DNA of 64,000 bases from Streptomyces sp. MUM 178J (GTDB taxonomy: Bacteria; Actinomycetota; Actinomycetes; Streptomycetales; Streptomycetaceae): contig NZ_JADWYQ010000005.1 of NCBI RefSeq assembly GCF_022414575.1, positions 124,001-188,000 on the forward strand, given 5' to 3'. The notes under the pieces were generated by a model, which ran no database searches, was not told where the DNA came from, and saw only the letters and a program-made list of their open reading frames with translations. Positions 30,397 through 38,275 of this stretch are shown piece by piece (positions within the stretch are counted from its first letter, which is position 1; the number at the start of each line of letters is the position of its first letter). A program made the position numbers and the translations under genes.

Positions 30397-30852
30397 CTAG
30401 GCCTCTTCGGGCAGGTCCCCGACCCGGTTCTCCCACTTCGTGGACAGCACGATCGTCGTACGCGTACGGGACACGCCGCGCGTCCCCGACAGCCGGCGGA
30501 TCGTCTTCTCCAGGCCGTCGACGTCGCTCGCGCGCACCTTGAGCATGTACGAGTCGTCGCCCGCGATGAACCAGCAGTCCTCGATCTCGGCGAGGTCCTT
30601 CAGCCGACGCGCCACGTCCTCGTGGTCGGCGGCGTCGGAGAGCGAGATGCCGATCAGCGCGGTGACGCCGAGGCCGAGCGAGGGCGCGTCGACCGTGGCG
30701 CGGTAGCCGGTGATGACGCCCGCGGCCTCGAGGCGGTTGATCCGGTCGGTGACGGAGGGCCCGGAGAGCCCCACCAGCCGGCCGAGCTCCGCATATGAGG
30801 CCCTGCCGTTCTCCCTGAGGGCCTGGATGAGCTGCCTGTCCACGGCGTCCAT
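30397..30852 (-). CDS. Lrp/AsnC family transcriptional regulator
   Basis: A 151-residue regulator with an N-terminal helix-turn-helix (MDAVDRQLIQALRENGRASYAELGRLVGLSGPSVTDRINRLE) and a C-terminal RAM ligand-binding domain (GDDSYMLKVRASDVDGLEKTI). Start ATG at 30852 fits the family start; an ATG 9 codons upstream is possible. Its position just upstream of mqnE suggests amino-acid-responsive control of this locus, which is inference. Upstream, ATTGTTCAGCAAT resembles an AT-rich Lrp-type site. Confidence 0.9.
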   Translation of the reverse strand: MDAVDRQLIQALRENGRASYAELGRLVGLSGPSVTDRINRLEAAGVITGYRATVDAPSLGLGVTALIGISLSDAADHEDVARRLKDLAEIEDCWFIAGDDSYMLKVRASDVDGLEKTIRRLSGTRGVSRTRTTIVLSTKWENRVGDLPEEA

Positions 30853-30977
30853 AAGCCTGAGCCTTCCATTGTTCAGCAATACCGCGAGTTTACGTGTAGA
30901 ATCTAAGGCATACAGGGTCGACGCCCTGTGAATCTTTCAGACGATCAACGACGATCCTTCAGGAGATGAAACCCACC

Positions 30978-31112
30978 GTGTACACGATCGAGATGGCCTA
31001 GGCCCAGATGCGACAGCTTCAGGAACTGGCCGACCGCTCGCGTGCCCACCAGCCCTCGGCCGCCCGGCGGACCGACAGGACCCGTACCCCGCGCCGCTCC
31101 AAGAAGCGCTAA
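30978..31112 (+). pseudogene. 44-codon basic small ORF interrupted by an in-frame TAG at codon 8
   Basis: GTG at 30978 opens VYTIEMA, then TAG at 30999-31001, then the frame continues as AQMRQLQELADRSRAHQPSA and ends with a very basic tail (RRSKKR) and TAA at 31110. An in-frame ATG (30966) next to AGGAG, and a TAGAAT -10-like hexamer at 30897, fit a real small gene. A Tyr or similar codon changed to TAG is the simplest reading. Translation could restart at ATG 31008. It is divergent from the Lrp gene and convergent with the UbiX-like gene. Confidence 0.5.
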
Positions 31113-31789
31113 CCGGTACGAGAGCCGCCCAGCTCTCCCTCCCAACGGCGGTACAGCCGGTGCGGCACGCCTGCCGCGTCCAGCACCCGCCCCGCGACGA
31201 AGTCCACCAGATCCTGGATGTGCGTCGCCCCCGCATAGAACGCCGGAGAGGCGGGCAGCACCACGGCGCCCGCCTCGTCCAGCGCCACCAGAGCCTTCAG
31301 CGTCTGCCCGCTGAGCGGAGTCTCCCGCACCGCCACCACCAACGGCCGCCGCTCCTTCAGCGTCACGCTCGCCGCCCGCTGGAGCAGATCCTTCGAAAGC
31401 CCCAGCGCCACACCGGCCACACAGGCCGTCGACGCGGGCACGATCAGCATCCCCTTGACGGGATACGACCCCGAGGACGGCCCGGCGGCCAGATCCCCCG
31501 CGGCCCAGTGCCGTACGTCCGACACGTCGACGGCGTCACCGCCGAACGCGTCGGGCTTGCCGTCGGCGCCGCGCGCCAGCCACTCGGCCAGATCCTCCCG
31601 CCAGCGCGCGTCCCGGAAGGAGATGCCCGTCTCGTCGAGCAGCGTCAGCCGCGCCGCCCGGCTCACCACCAGATCCACGCTCTCGCCCGCCGCGAGCAGA
31701 CCCCGCAGCACGGAGGCCGCATAAGGGGTCCCCGACGCGCCCGAGACCCCGACGACCCAGGGGCGACGCTGTTCTTGTACCGGCTCCAC
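31109..31789 (-). CDS. UbiX-like flavin prenyltransferase
   Basis: UbiX enzymes make prenylated FMN, the cofactor of UbiD decarboxylases. The 226-residue protein has the FMN-binding VVGVSGASGTPYAASVLRGL motif, IVPASTACVAGVALGLSKDL and the C-terminal RRPLVVAVRETPLS segment. It is therefore the likely cofactor supplier for the UbiD-like decarboxylase at 33474. GTG at 31789 is chosen; additional upstream codons to 31885 are open but unconserved. Confidence 0.88.
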   Translation of the reverse strand: MEPVQEQRRPWVVGVSGASGTPYAASVLRGLLAAGESVDLVVSRAARLTLLDETGISFRDARWREDLAEWLARGADGKPDAFGGDAVDVSDVRHWAAGDLAAGPSSGSYPVKGMLIVPASTACVAGVALGLSKDLLQRAASVTLKERRPLVVAVRETPLSGQTLKALVALDEAGAVVLPASPAFYAGATHIQDLVDFVAGRVLDAAGVPHRLYRRWEGELGGSRTG

Positions 31790-31884
31790 GCCAATGAGCC
31801 TATCCGCCGGGACGGGCCCGGAACTGTGCAAGGTCTCCCGGACGTTTCGGGGGGAGGAAGCGCCGACACCGGGAGGGTCTGTCA

Positions 31885-32496
31885 ATGGCGACCGCAGAGC
31901 CGACCGGATGGAGCGCCGGCGCCCGCGCCCGGGCCGCGGCCAAGCTGATGCTGGGCTGGGTGGCGCTGCTGTGGACGCTGGAGGCCCTCGACCTGGCGAC
32001 CGGCGGCGGACTTCACACGTACGGGATCACACCGCGCGAGCCCGGCGAACTGCGGGACATCGTCCCCGCGGCCTTTCTGCACCACGGCTTCGAGCATGTC
32101 GCGGCCAACACCGTGCCACTGCTGATCCTGGGCTTTCTGGCCGCGCTCTCCGGCGTACGCCGCTTCCTCGCGGTGGTGGCGACCGTCATCGTGGTCTCCG
32201 GCTTCGGCATCTGGCTGACCTCCCCCGACAACAGCATCACCGCGGGCGCGTCCGGAGTCGTCTTCGGCCTCTTCGGCTATCTGCTGGTCCGCGGCTTCGT
32301 GAACCGCAAACCGCTGGAGGTCGTCGTCGGCGTGCTGGTCGCCGCGCTGTACGGCTCCCTCGTCTGGGGAGTCCTCCCCACGGACGCGGGCATCAGCTGG
32401 CAGGGCCATCTGTTCGGGCTGCTGGGCGGTGCGGGCGCGGCGTTCCTCTTCCGCGACCCGCCGCGGGCTCCGGCCGCCATGGACCCCACCCTGTAG
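31885..32496 (+). CDS. rhomboid family intramembrane serine protease
   Basis: A 203-residue protein with six predicted helices. The catalytic pair is present: Ser in ITAGASGVVFGLFGY (GxSG motif) and His in ISWQGHLFGLLGG; the conserved HHGFEHVAANTVPLLILG of TM2 supplies the oxyanion-side His. Rhomboids cleave membrane proteins within the bilayer. Substrate unknown. It is convergent with the UbiA gene and flanked by menaquinone genes with no evident link to them. Confidence 0.92.
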   Translation: MATAEPTGWSAGARARAAAKLMLGWVALLWTLEALDLATGGGLHTYGITPREPGELRDIVPAAFLHHGFEHVAANTVPLLILGFLAALSGVRRFLAVVATVIVVSGFGIWLTSPDNSITAGASGVVFGLFGYLLVRGFVNRKPLEVVVGVLVAALYGSLVWGVLPTDAGISWQGHLFGLLGGAGAAFLFRDPPRAPAAMDPTL

Positions 32497-32498
32497 CC

Positions 32499-32513
32499 GG
32501 GGGCTCCGCCCCC
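32499..32513. terminator. GGGGGC-TCC-GCCCCC hairpin between convergent genes
   Basis: This short hairpin and the following CCGAACCCCCGCGCCTCGAA belong to an abundant Streptomyces intergenic sequence family; a close relative occurs at 59894-59950. It lies 3 bases after the rhomboid stop and probably terminates in both directions. Confidence 0.6.
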
Positions 32514-32574
32514 GAACCCCCGCGCCTCGAACTTCCCCCACCAAGGCGCCCCGGGCGGGGCTGGGTTCGGCCGC

Positions 32575-33477
32575 TCAGACCGTGAGCCCCCGCACCAGCA
32601 GATCCAGCAGCGCACAGCAGAACAGCGCAATCCCGATGAACCCGTTCACGGTGAAGAACGCCCGGTTCAGCCGCGAAAGATCATGCGGCCGCACGATCGT
32701 GTGCTCGTACACGAACGCGGTCGCCACCACCCCCAGCCCCAGCCAGAAGAACGCCCCCGCGTCCGTCGCCAGCGCGTACCAGACGAACAGCAGCATCGTC
32801 ACGGCATGGCTCCACCGCGCACCCCACAGCGCCGCCGGCACGCCGAAACGCGCCGGCACCGACATCACGCCCTCGGTGCGGTCCGCCTCCACGTCCTGGC
32901 AGGCGAAGATCAGATCGAAGCCGCCGATCCAGATGCCGACGGCGAATCCCAGGATCACCGCCTCCCAGGACCACGCGCCGGTGACGGCCAGCCACGCCCC
33001 GATCGGGCCGATCGCCTGGGCCAGGCCCAGGATCGCGTGCGGGAAGTTGGTGAACCGCTTGCCGTACGGATACACCACCATCGGGATCACGGCGAGCGGG
33101 GCGAGAGCGAGGCAGAGCGGGTTCAGCGCGGCGGCCGCGCCGAGGAAGAGAACGACGGCGATCAGCGCACCGGTCCACGCGGAACGCACGGAGACCGCCC
33201 CGGTGACCAGTTCCCGGCCCGCCGTGCGCGGATTGCGGGCGTCGATCTCGCGGTCGATGATCCGGTTGCAGGCCATCGCGAAGGTGCGCAGCCCCACCAT
33301 GGCGATGGTGACGAGGAGCAGCTTGCCCCAGTGGATGCTCCGGTCGAGCTGGAACATCGCGGTGAGGGAGGCGATATAGGCGAAGGGCAGCGCGAAGACC
33401 GAGTGCTCGATCATCACCAGGCGCAGAAACGCGCGGGTGCGACCGGGGCCGGGTACGGCTGCGGCGGAGGCGCTCAC
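32575..33477 (-). CDS. mqnP: UbiA-type prenyltransferase (menaquinone, MqnP-like)
   Basis: A 300-residue membrane prenyltransferase of the 4-hydroxybenzoate polyprenyltransferase-like group. The first aspartate motif is ACNRIIDREIDARNPRT (NxxxD) and the second is DLIFACQDVEADRTEG (DxxxD). Placement between ubiD-like and ubiX-like genes next to mqnE argues that it prenylates 1,4-dihydroxy-6-naphthoate in the futalosine pathway. GTG at 33477 overlaps the UbiD-like stop (GTGA), so the two are translationally coupled. Confidence 0.88.
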   Translation of the reverse strand: MSASAAAVPGPGRTRAFLRLVMIEHSVFALPFAYIASLTAMFQLDRSIHWGKLLLVTIAMVGLRTFAMACNRIIDREIDARNPRTAGRELVTGAVSVRSAWTGALIAVVLFLGAAAALNPLCLALAPLAVIPMVVYPYGKRFTNFPHAILGLAQAIGPIGAWLAVTGAWSWEAVILGFAVGIWIGGFDLIFACQDVEADRTEGVMSVPARFGVPAALWGARWSHAVTMLLFVWYALATDAGAFFWLGLGVVATAFVYEHTIVRPHDLSRLNRAFFTVNGFIGIALFCCALLDLLVRGLTV

Positions 33478-34925
33478 AGCCCGTACTCCTTCCAGCGCTT
33501 CGTCACCAGCGCCGCCGTGTCCGGGTCGGACTCGACCATGTCCGGCCAGCCCCCGTCCCGTACGTACCCCTCCTCCGGCAGTTTGCGGGTCGCGTCGATG
33601 CCCGCCTTGCCGCCCCAGAACTGCTGGTAGGAGGCGTGGTCCAGATGGTCGACCGGGCCCTCGACCACGGTCAGGTCACGGGCGTAGTCCGTGTTGCCGA
33701 GAGCCCGCCAGGACACCTCGTGCAGGTCGTGGACGTCGCAGTCGGCGTCCACCACCACGATCAGCTTGGTCAGCGACATCATGTGCGCGCCCCAGATGGC
33801 GTGCATGACCTTCTGCGCGTGCTTGGGGTACTTCTTGTCGATCGAGACGATCGCGCAGTTGTGGAAGCCGCCGGACTCGGGGAGGTGGTAGTCCACGATG
33901 TCCGGCACGATGATCTTGAGCAGCGGGAGGAAGAACCGCTCGGTGGCCCGGCCCAGCGGGCCGTCCTCCGTCGGCGGGCGGCCCACGACGATCGACTGGA
34001 GCAGCGGACGGCTGCGCATGGTCACACAGTCGATGGTGAGCGCGGGGAAGGGCTCCTGCGGGGTGTAGAAGCCGGTGTGGTCGCCGAAGGGGCCCTCGGG
34101 GAGCATCTCGCCCGGCTCGAGCCAGCCTTCGAGCACCACCTCCGCCTGCGCGGGGACCTGCAGTGGGACGGTCTTGCAGTCGACCATCTCGATGCGTTTG
34201 CCCTGGACGAAGCCCGCGAAGAGGTACTCGTCGATGTCGCCGGGCAGCGGCGCGGTGGACGCGTACGTCACGGCGGGCGGGCAGCCGAAGGCGATCGCGA
34301 CCGGCAGCCGTTCGCCGCGCTTGGCTGCGACCTGGTAGTGGTTGCGGCTGTCCTTGTGGATCTGCCAGTGCATTCCGATCGTGCGCCGGTCATGGCGTTG
34401 GAGCCGGTACAGGCCGAGGTTCCGGACGCCGGTCTCGGGGTGCTTGGTGTGGGTGAGGCCCAGGTTGAAGAAGGAGCCGCCGTCCTCGGGCCAGGTGAAC
34501 AGCGCGGGCAGCCGGTCCAGATCGACGTCGTCACCGCGCAGGACGACCTCCTGCACGGGCGCGTCCTTCACCTTCTTCGGCGGCACGTGGACCATCGAGC
34601 CCAGCTTGCCGAAGGCCTCGCGGACCCCGACGAAACCGTGCGGGAGCTCGGGCTTGAGCAGCCCGCCGATCTTGTCGCTGATCTCCGAGTAGGACGTCAG
34701 ACCGAGGGCCTTGAGGAGCCGACGGTCGGTGCCGAAGACGTTCATCGCGAGGGGCATCGCGGAGCCGCGGACGTTCTCGAAGAGCAGCGCGGGGCCGCCG
34801 GCCTTGTTGACCCTGTCGACGATCTCCCCGACCTCCAGGTACGGGTCGACTTCGGCCTTGATGCGCTTGAGGTCGCCCTCGCGCTCCAGCGCCCTGAGCA
34901 ACGAACGGAGATCGTCGTAAGCCAT
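33474..34925 (-). CDS. UbiD-like menaquinone biosynthesis decarboxylase
   Basis: A 483-residue UbiD-family decarboxylase that uses prenylated FMN, proposed to decarboxylate the prenylated naphthoate. Typical motifs are GMHWQIHKDSRNHY, EVVLEGWLEPGEMLPEGPFGDHTG (containing the catalytic E-x-P-FGDH core) and TPQEPFPALTIDCVTMR. It is coupled to the UbiA gene downstream. With the UbiX-like gene it completes a decarboxylation module. Confidence 0.9.
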   Translation of the reverse strand: MAYDDLRSLLRALEREGDLKRIKAEVDPYLEVGEIVDRVNKAGGPALLFENVRGSAMPLAMNVFGTDRRLLKALGLTSYSEISDKIGGLLKPELPHGFVGVREAFGKLGSMVHVPPKKVKDAPVQEVVLRGDDVDLDRLPALFTWPEDGGSFFNLGLTHTKHPETGVRNLGLYRLQRHDRRTIGMHWQIHKDSRNHYQVAAKRGERLPVAIAFGCPPAVTYASTAPLPGDIDEYLFAGFVQGKRIEMVDCKTVPLQVPAQAEVVLEGWLEPGEMLPEGPFGDHTGFYTPQEPFPALTIDCVTMRSRPLLQSIVVGRPPTEDGPLGRATERFFLPLLKIIVPDIVDYHLPESGGFHNCAIVSIDKKYPKHAQKVMHAIWGAHMMSLTKLIVVVDADCDVHDLHEVSWRALGNTDYARDLTVVEGPVDHLDHASYQQFWGGKAGIDATRKLPEEGYVRDGGWPDMVESDPDTAALVTKRWKEYGL

Positions 34926-34946
34926 GCGCCCCAGTATCGCTGAGGG

Positions 34947-35074
34947 GCATGCGGGGGATGCGCGCGCCCCGCATGGAACAAAACGCCGTCATACCGGGGC
35001 CCCGGGGGTCGCCCCCGGACCAACACAGCGCCGAGCGGCATGCGGGGGCATACGCGCGCCCCGCGTCGGAACAA
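34947..35074. repeat. direct repeat of about 36 bp around a hairpin
   Basis: GCATGCGGGGGATGCGCGCG and its continuation (34947-34981) recurs with a few changes at 35038-35074. Between the copies is a CCGGGGG-TCG-CCCCCGG hairpin (35002-35018). The block lies between the divergent UbiD-like and PLDc_N genes. Confidence 0.7.
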
Positions 35075-35146
35075 CCGGCCGGATACCCTGGCCGAGTCAC
35101 CTGGGCCGCGCAGGCCCGCCGCCGCACTCTGGGGGACGCATCCACC

Positions 35147-35548
35147 ATGCTCAGGGCCCTGATGTTCCTCGTGCCTCTGGCACTGACCATCTATGCGTTC
35201 ATCGACTGCCTCAACACCCCTGAGGACGAGGCCAAGCATCTGCCCAAGATCGCCTGGGTCTTCATCATCCTGCTCTTCTGGATCGTCGGGCCGATCGTAT
35301 GGCTGGCCGCGGGCAAGACGCGCGGTGCGTCGGCCCACGGCCGCACCGCCTCCGAGCGGCGCCGCGGCCACCGCGCCACATGGGTGGCGCCGGACGACAA
35401 TCCCGAGTTCCTCCAGTCACTGCGGGAGGAGAAGAAGAAGGAGAACAAGAAGGACGAGTCGCTCCTCAAGGACTGGGAGGCGGACCTGCGCCGCCGTGAG
35501 GAGGAGCTGAAGCGGCGCGAGCAGGGCGAGGACCCCAAGCAGCCATGA
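35147..35548 (+). CDS. PLDc_N domain membrane protein
   Basis: A 133-residue protein with two N-terminal helices (LRALMFLVPLALTIYAFIDCL and IAWVFIILLFWIVGPIVWLAAG), the PLD-nuclease N-terminal-like domain, followed by a highly charged Lys/Glu/Arg helix. No phospholipase catalytic HKD motif is present. ATG at 35147 fits the helix start; upstream codons are repeats and unconserved. Its stop overlaps the next start (ATGA), suggesting coexpression with the dioxygenase. Confidence 0.85.
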   Translation: MLRALMFLVPLALTIYAFIDCLNTPEDEAKHLPKIAWVFIILLFWIVGPIVWLAAGKTRGASAHGRTASERRRGHRATWVAPDDNPEFLQSLREEKKKENKKDESLLKDWEADLRRREEELKRREQGEDPKQP

Positions 35549-36486
35549 CCGCGCCCGTTCCGCGCATCCCCACGGTCGATCTGGGCCCCTGGCTCACCGG
35601 CGGCGCCGAGGCCCGTGCCCGTACCGCCGCCGCCGTGGACGCCGCCCTGCGCACCGCGGGGTTCCTGCTGGTCAGCGGACACGGCGTCGAACGGTCGCTG
35701 CGGGCGGAGATCCGCGAACTGGCCCGCGGCTTCTTCCGGCTTCCGGCCTCCGCCAAGGAGGCGTACGCCGTGCGGGTCGGCGGGCGCGGCTGGCTCGGTC
35801 CCGGCGCGGAGGCCAACGGCTATGCGGAGGGCGCCGAGACCCCGCCCGATCTGAAGGAGTCGTTCTCCTTCGCCTCCTACGAGCCGACGGGCGACCCCGC
35901 GGTGGACGCCGAGTGGTTTCTGCCGAACGCCTGGCCGCGGGAGGTTCCCGGGCTGCGCCCGGCCGTGGAGCGGTATCTCACCGCGATGCGCACGCTCTCC
36001 GACCGGCTGCTGGGGCTGCTGGGCGTGGCGCTCGGCGAGGAGGAGGACTTCTTCACCCGCCACACCGCCCACCCCACCTGGGGTTTCAACATCAACTGGT
36101 ATCCGGGGCGCGAGGTGGTCGGCGAGCCGCAGCCGGGCCAGTTCCGGATCGGGCCGCACACGGACTTCGGCACGGTCACGGTCCTGGACCGCCAGTCGGG
36201 CAAGGGCGGGCTCCAGATCTTCACGGACGAGGGCGGCTGGGAGGACGCGCCGTACGACCCGGAGGCCGATGCGCTGACGGTCAACATCGGCGATCTGATG
36301 GCCCACTGGAGTGGCGGCCGCTGGCGTTCGGGGCGGCACCGGGTACTTCCGCCGCCTGCGGACGCGCCGGCCGAGGAGCTGATGTCGCTGGTGTACTTCT
36401 ACGAGTGTGATCCGGGCACAGTGATCCGCGGCGTCGACTCCCATGCGCATCTGCGCGCCCAGCTGGACGCGATCGCGCTCGACTGA
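35545..36486 (+). CDS. isopenicillin N synthase-like 2OG-Fe(II) dioxygenase
   Basis: A 313-residue non-haem iron oxygenase with the iron triad HxD (GPHTDFGTVTVL, near residue 212) and distal His (WRSGRHRVLPP, near residue 268), plus the N-terminal DIOX_N region. The substrate is unknown. No biosynthetic cluster surrounds it, so antibiotic synthesis is not implied. Coupled by ATGA to the PLDc_N gene. Confidence 0.9.
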   Translation: MTAPVPRIPTVDLGPWLTGGAEARARTAAAVDAALRTAGFLLVSGHGVERSLRAEIRELARGFFRLPASAKEAYAVRVGGRGWLGPGAEANGYAEGAETPPDLKESFSFASYEPTGDPAVDAEWFLPNAWPREVPGLRPAVERYLTAMRTLSDRLLGLLGVALGEEEDFFTRHTAHPTWGFNINWYPGREVVGEPQPGQFRIGPHTDFGTVTVLDRQSGKGGLQIFTDEGGWEDAPYDPEADALTVNIGDLMAHWSGGRWRSGRHRVLPPPADAPAEELMSLVYFYECDPGTVIRGVDSHAHLRAQLDAIALD

Positions 36487-36603
36487 TCACGCCTGACTGA
36501 TCACGCTCGGCCGGCCGCTGGCCGCTAGTGGCCGGTGCTGGTGGCCGGTGACCGGTGGCCGGGGCTGCCCACTCGTCACCGCCCACTCGTCACTGCCCGC
36601 TGG

Positions 36604-37140
36604 TCACGGTCGGCTGGGTGACGGCCGCCGGGCGTACTCCTCCCGCAGCCGCTGCCAGCGGTCCGGGCTCCACGCGGACCAGTCCGCGGGCCGTCCGTCG
36701 AGCGCATCGTCCAGCAGTTCGAAATGCCGGTGCCAGTCGGCGAGGCAGTCGAGCCGGAAGTCGTCGTCGCCGCGGAACTGGTTGGTGAAGCGCAGCACCG
36801 TCGCGAACGAGTCGGCGGGGGGCGGCTCCATATGGAACCGCACCCGTCCGTGCAGCTCGACCGTGTACTCCGCGACGGACTCCCGCTCCCAGGCGGTGAC
36901 CTGCCCGGACACGACGGTACGACGGCCTTCCGCGCCGGCGCCCAGCCAGCGCAGGGTCACGCCTCCGCCGAGCCTCGGCTCCAGCAGATCGGCGACCGCC
37001 AGCCACTGGGGCAGGCCTTCGGGCGTGGCCACGGCGGCCCACACGTACACCACGGGATGCGGCAGGTGCAGCAGGAAGTGCAGCGCATGCTCGCCGTCGC
37101 GGGTCTCGCTGGTTCCGTAGGGAATCGCCTCACTGCCCAT
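36604..37140 (-). CDS. SRPBCC-like small protein
   Basis: A 178-residue protein with a START/SRPBCC-like pattern, HFLLHLPHPVVYVWAAVATPEGLPQWLAVADLLEP, matching the polyketide-cyclase/AHSA1 fold opening, followed by beta strands. The C-terminal third (DDFRLDCLADWHRHFELLDDALDGRP) is a common AHSA1-family ending. Function is unknown. It is downstream of ccsB on the same strand? No: it reads away on the minus strand after ccsB, 49 bases apart, so readthrough from the cytochrome operon is possible. Confidence 0.75.
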   Translation of the reverse strand: MGSEAIPYGTSETRDGEHALHFLLHLPHPVVYVWAAVATPEGLPQWLAVADLLEPRLGGGVTLRWLGAGAEGRRTVVSGQVTAWERESVAEYTVELHGRVRFHMEPPPADSFATVLRFTNQFRGDDDFRLDCLADWHRHFELLDDALDGRPADWSAWSPDRWQRLREEYARRPSPSRP

Positions 37141-37189
37141 GGAACCAGCGTCACGCCGACGGAACGCGCCCGCTACCGCAGGCGACCGG

Positions 37190-38275
37190 TCAGACGCCCG
37201 CGTAGCCGTGGAGGCTGTTCACGAACAGATTGACGCCGTAGTAGTTGAACAGCCAGCATGCGAAGGCGATCAGCGCAAGACAGGCGGCCTTGCGGCCCTT
37301 CCAGCCGGCCGTGGCGCGGGCGTGGAGGTATGCGGCGTAGGCGACCCAGGTGATGAAGGACCAGACTTCCTTGGCGTCCCAGCCCCAGTAGCGGCCCCAG
37401 GCGTCCCCGGCCCAGATCGCCCCGGCGATGATCGTGAAGGTCCACAGCGGGAAGACGGCCGCGTTGACGCGGTAGGCGAACTTGTCCAGGGAGGCGGCCG
37501 ACGGCAGGCGCTCCAGGACGGAGCGGGCGAAGCCGCCGGGGTTGCCGCCGCGGGCGAGCTTCGCCTCGTACGAGTCGCGGAAGAGGTACAGCAGGGTGCC
37601 GACCGCGCCGAGGTAGAAGACCGCGCCGCAGAAGATGGCGGTGGAGACATGGATCCACAGCCAGTACGAGTGCAGCGCCGGGACCAGCTGGTCGCTCTCG
37701 GTGTAGAGCCAGGTGGTGGCGATGCCCAGGTCGGCGAGGACGGTCGCGACGAGCACCAGCCCCATCCAGCGGATGTTCTTCTTCGCGGCGAGGAAGCCCA
37801 GGTACGCGCCGACCGCCACCGTGGAGAAGGTGATGGAGAACTCGTACATGTTGCCCCAGGGGGCCCGCTGCACGGAGAGTGCGCGGGCGAGGACGCCCGC
37901 CGCCTGGATGAGGAAGGCGAGGACGGTCAGGGAGACGGCGATCCGCCCGTACAGATCGCCCTTCTCGGTGCCGCCGTGCGCGCCGGGGCCGTCCGGGACG
38001 TCCCGCTGCCCGGCGGCAGAGCGAGTGACGACCTTGGGCCGCTCCAGGACGGCGGTGCCGCCCGCCCTGGTCTGCACGACGGGGCCCGCGGCGCTCCTGG
38101 CGGCGTCGGCGTCCGTCGTCAGCGCGGCGGCGGTGCGGCCCACCTTGCTGCGGCTGCCGAAGACCCACTCGGCGATATGGGCGAGGAAGGCCAGGGTGTA
38201 CACGGCCATCGCGGAGTAGATCAGCACATTGCTGATGCCGGCGAGGTTCTCGTTGGTCGCGGCGGCGAGAGTCAC
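37190..38275 (-). CDS. ccsB: cytochrome c biogenesis protein CcsB (CcsA-type haem handling)
   Basis: System II cytochrome c maturation protein that moves haem across the membrane with ResB. The 361-residue protein has the tryptophan-rich WWD-type motif (WGRYWGWDAKEVWSFITW) and several helices with conserved His (TESDQLVPALHSYWLWIH, SFITWVAYAAYLHARATAG). Residues about 50-105 form an unusual Ala/Gly loop. GTG at 38275 overlaps the resB stop. Confidence 0.93.
   Translation of the reverse strand: MTLAAATNENLAGISNVLIYSAMAVYTLAFLAHIAEWVFGSRSKVGRTAAALTTDADAARSAAGPVVQTRAGGTAVLERPKVVTRSAAGQRDVPDGPGAHGGTEKGDLYGRIAVSLTVLAFLIQAAGVLARALSVQRAPWGNMYEFSITFSTVAVGAYLGFLAAKKNIRWMGLVLVATVLADLGIATTWLYTESDQLVPALHSYWLWIHVSTAIFCGAVFYLGAVGTLLYLFRDSYEAKLARGGNPGGFARSVLERLPSAASLDKFAYRVNAAVFPLWTFTIIAGAIWAGDAWGRYWGWDAKEVWSFITWVAYAAYLHARATAGWKGRKAACLALIAFACWLFNYYGVNLFVNSLHGYAGV

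Noticed and set aside
35545..36486. Beta-lactam biosynthesis gene (isopenicillin N synthase)
   Set aside because: Only the general 2OG-Fe(II) fold is shared; no ACV synthetase or other pathway genes are nearby.
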